Source: Lysinibacillus pinottii (lineage in GTDB: Bacteria; Bacillota; Bacilli; Bacillales_A; Planococcaceae). From it: a stretch of DNA of 64,000 nucleotides. The position numbers were made by a program, and so were the translations under genes. Below the pieces are notes generated by a model. That model saw only the letters and a list, made by a program, of their open reading frames with translations. It was not told the origin of the DNA and did no database searches. Positions 62,229 to 64,000 of this stretch are shown here, one piece after another. Within the stretch, counting starts at the first letter, position 1; each line of letters starts with the position of its first letter. Where the stretch lies: NCBI RefSeq assembly GCF_024753545.1, contig NZ_JANTOO010000020.1, positions 496,001 through 560,000 on the forward strand. The letters are read 5' to 3'.

Positions 62229-63968
62229 TCATGTTGAAACGGCTACCCAATGATTTGGAGAAACCTCTACCAGCTGGCTATTTTCTACCTCGTAGTGAAC
62301 TTTCACGTCGTCTGTATTTTCAGCATCACTATATTTCTGCTTTTCAATCGCTGGATCGGGAATTGGAATGGATTGTAATAGTGCACGTGTATAGGGATGC
62401 TGTGGGTTTGCATATAGCTCTTCACTTTCAGCCAATTCTACAATTTTCCCCGCATACATAACTGCTACCCGATCACTAATATGCTTCACCATCGATAAAT
62501 CATGTGCAATAAATAAATACGTCAACCCAAGCTTTTGTTGTAATTCCTTTAGTAAATCCACAATTTGTTTTTGAATGGATACGTCTAGGGCCGATAATGG
62601 TTCATCACAAACTATAAAATTGGGCTCGACCGCTAATGCTCTCGCAATCCCAATCCGTTGTCGTTGACCTCCAGAAAATTCATGTGGATAGCGCATAGCA
62701 TGTTCTTTCTTCAAACCAACAAGCTCAAGCAGTTCCTCCACTCGTCCTAGTCTTTCATCATGTGACTTCACTAGGCCATGAATATCAAGAGCTTCCCCAA
62801 TAATATCTAAGATTTTTTTTCGAGGATTTAACGATGAATAGGGGTCTTGAAAAATAATTTGCATATGGCGACGCATCGCCTTCAATTGCTTTTTCGTTAG
62901 TCTCGTGACAGGAATCCCCTGGTATAAAACTTCTCCATTAGTAGGTTGATGAAGCTGTAGAATAGTTCGGCCTGTGGTAGATTTACCTGATCCTGATTCG
63001 CCTACTAAGCCTAAAGTTTCCCCTGGAAGTATATGAAACGATAAATCATTGACAGCTCTTAATGTTTGGCCTTTGCCTAATGAAAATTCCTTTGACAGAT
63101 GTGTGACTTCTATCAAAGGTTTATTTGGGTCAATACCTGGTTGGATATTGGAAATTTCTTTTGGCTGCTTTTTTTCATGTAGTTTTGGTAGCGCATTCAA
63201 TAATTTTTGGGTATATGGATGTTGCGCATTCGCAAAAATCTCTTCCGTCGTCCCTTGTTCAACAATTTCTCCTTCTTTCATGACAATGAGACGATCACAC
63301 ATACCAGCAACGACGCCTAAATCATGTGTAATTAAAATAATAGATGTGCCCATTTTCTTTTGCATATCTCGCATCAATTTCAAAATTTGGGCTTGAATGG
63401 TTACATCCAATGCAGTCGTTGGCTCATCCGCAATCAGCAGTGATGGATTACATGCAAGTGCCATAGCTATCATTACACGTTGTCGCATACCACCTGAAAA
63501 TTCATGTGGATATTGTCGATAACGCTCTTCTGCATCACGAATGCCAACAAGTTTTAATAATTCAATGGTTTTTGTGTAGGCTTCGGTCTTTGACATAGAT
63601 TGATGCTTGATTAAACTTTCAGCCACTTGATCTCCTATTCTTATAGTAGGGTTTGTAGATGTCATAGGATCCTGAAAAATCATGCTAATATCTTTTCCAC
63701 GAATTGTTTCCATTTGTTTTTCCGCTAATTCCGTTAACTCCTGACCTTTAAATATAATATTACCCGATTTTAAAAATGAAGGTGGAGATGGTAATAAGCG
63801 CATAATGGAACGTGCTGTTACACTTTTTCCGCTCCCAGATTCACCTACAATTCCGAGTGTTTCACCTTTATTTAGATGGAAGTTTACATCTTTTACAGCT
63901 TCAAACTCTGTCTCCCCAGTGATAAAGGAAACGCGAAGATTATTGATTTCTAAAAGCTTTTCGCTCAT
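62229..63968 (-). CDS. Fused double ATP-binding protein of a peptide/nickel-type ABC importer (DppD-DppF fusion)
   Basis: 579 residues with two complete nucleotide-binding domains. The first has GIVGESGSGKSVTARSI, FSGGMRQRVMIAMAL and LIADEPTTALD; the second GLVGESGSGKSTTGRTI, FSGGQRQRIGIARAL and IVCDEPLSALD. Each ends with the oligopeptide-type motif HPYTQKLL and HPYTRALL. This is the GsiA/YejF-like fused form, where most importers use two genes. The start is at the ATG at 63968, with AAGGA 8 bases upstream. Permease and binding-protein genes are not in the window and may lie upstream, beyond base 64000. Confidence 0.93.
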   Translation of the reverse strand: MSEKLLEINNLRVSFITGETEFEAVKDVNFHLNKGETLGIVGESGSGKSVTARSIMRLLPSPPSFLKSGNIIFKGQELTELAEKQMETIRGKDISMIFQDPMTSTNPTIRIGDQVAESLIKHQSMSKTEAYTKTIELLKLVGIRDAEERYRQYPHEFSGGMRQRVMIAMALACNPSLLIADEPTTALDVTIQAQILKLMRDMQKKMGTSIILITHDLGVVAGMCDRLIVMKEGEIVEQGTTEEIFANAQHPYTQKLLNALPKLHEKKQPKEISNIQPGIDPNKPLIEVTHLSKEFSLGKGQTLRAVNDLSFHILPGETLGLVGESGSGKSTTGRTILQLHQPTNGEVLYQGIPVTRLTKKQLKAMRRHMQIIFQDPYSSLNPRKKILDIIGEALDIHGLVKSHDERLGRVEELLELVGLKKEHAMRYPHEFSGGQRQRIGIARALAVEPNFIVCDEPLSALDVSIQKQIVDLLKELQQKLGLTYLFIAHDLSMVKHISDRVAVMYAGKIVELAESEELYANPQHPYTRALLQSIPIPDPAIEKQKYSDAENTDDVKVHYEVENSQLVEVSPNHWVAVST

Positions 63969-64000
63969 TCGACCCATCCTTTTTGAAATTTGTGATTGAC

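Noticed and set aside
1..64000. CRISPR arrays, tRNA or rRNA genes, prophage modules
   Set aside because: No regularly spaced short repeats, no cloverleaf or rRNA-like stretches and no phage structural or integrase genes were seen by eye. A program search could still find a degenerate case.

Overview
The window looks like chromosomal DNA of a low-GC Gram-positive spore-former, most likely Lysinibacillus (sphaericus/fusiformis group) or a close Bacillaceae relative. The evidence is the AT-rich sequence with strong AGGAGG-type ribosome sites, a Spo0E-like phosphatase with an upstream Spo0A box, a YtaF-type membrane protein, an S-layer-homology (SLH) heme-binding protein, and Staphylococcus-like synteny of a lone murE with prfC. 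The species is an inference. No rRNA, tRNA, CRISPR array, prophage or intact insertion sequence was seen.

Layout. 1-3.0 kb: polyphosphate operon (ppx, then ppk cut by the window edge). 3-13.9 kb: cheV, an Atg22-type MFS transporter, a YodB/CatR-like redox regulator divergent from a DoxX protein, a 3-hydroxyisobutyrate-dehydrogenase-type enzyme, a small Spo0E-like gene missed by length filters, ykvS, a CPBP protein with a missing motif, a lipoprotein, an MhqR-like MarR regulator, a soluble PAS histidine kinase and a B12/radical-SAM protein. 14-15.5 kb is a decayed stretch with a diverged 62-bp direct repeat. 15.5-26.2 kb: Ktr-type K+ transporter, a transposase remnant, a TerC-family Mn2+ exporter under a yybP-ykoY riboswitch, an SDR/RND-efflux pair, prfC and murE. 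26.5-37.2 kb: aldehyde dehydrogenase, an FMN reductase, a lone lipoamide dehydrogenase, a large-subunit catalase, a two-gene RloA/RloB (AbiL/PARIS-like) defence module, an epimerase, a YceI protein with a palindrome-covered promoter, and a VOC protein.

37.3-44.4 kb is a Fur-controlled isd-like heme-uptake operon: NEAT protein with a sortase-B signal, a NEAT-NEAT-SLH S-layer protein, a membrane-tethered double-NEAT protein, IsdE lipoprotein, permease, ATPase and sortase B. 44.5-48.8 kb: YtaF, an orphan glycine-betaine-type binding protein behind a large palindrome, and the yxkF-like/msmX pair.

49.0-60.5 kb is one long minus-strand locus that reads as a complete amino-sugar pathway, most likely for N-acetylgalactosamine: binding protein and two permeases with no own ATPase (MsmX, next door, is the likely motor), a Gfo/Idh/MocA enzyme, DUF624 protein, NagA-type deacetylase, GntR/UTRA regulator, tagatose-bisphosphate-type aldolase, PfkB-type kinase, AgaS-type SIS isomerase/deaminase and a ROK sugar kinase lacking the ROK zinc site. 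The window closes with a secreted thermonuclease lipoprotein, a 26-residue membrane peptide and a fused double-ATPase of oligopeptide-transport type.
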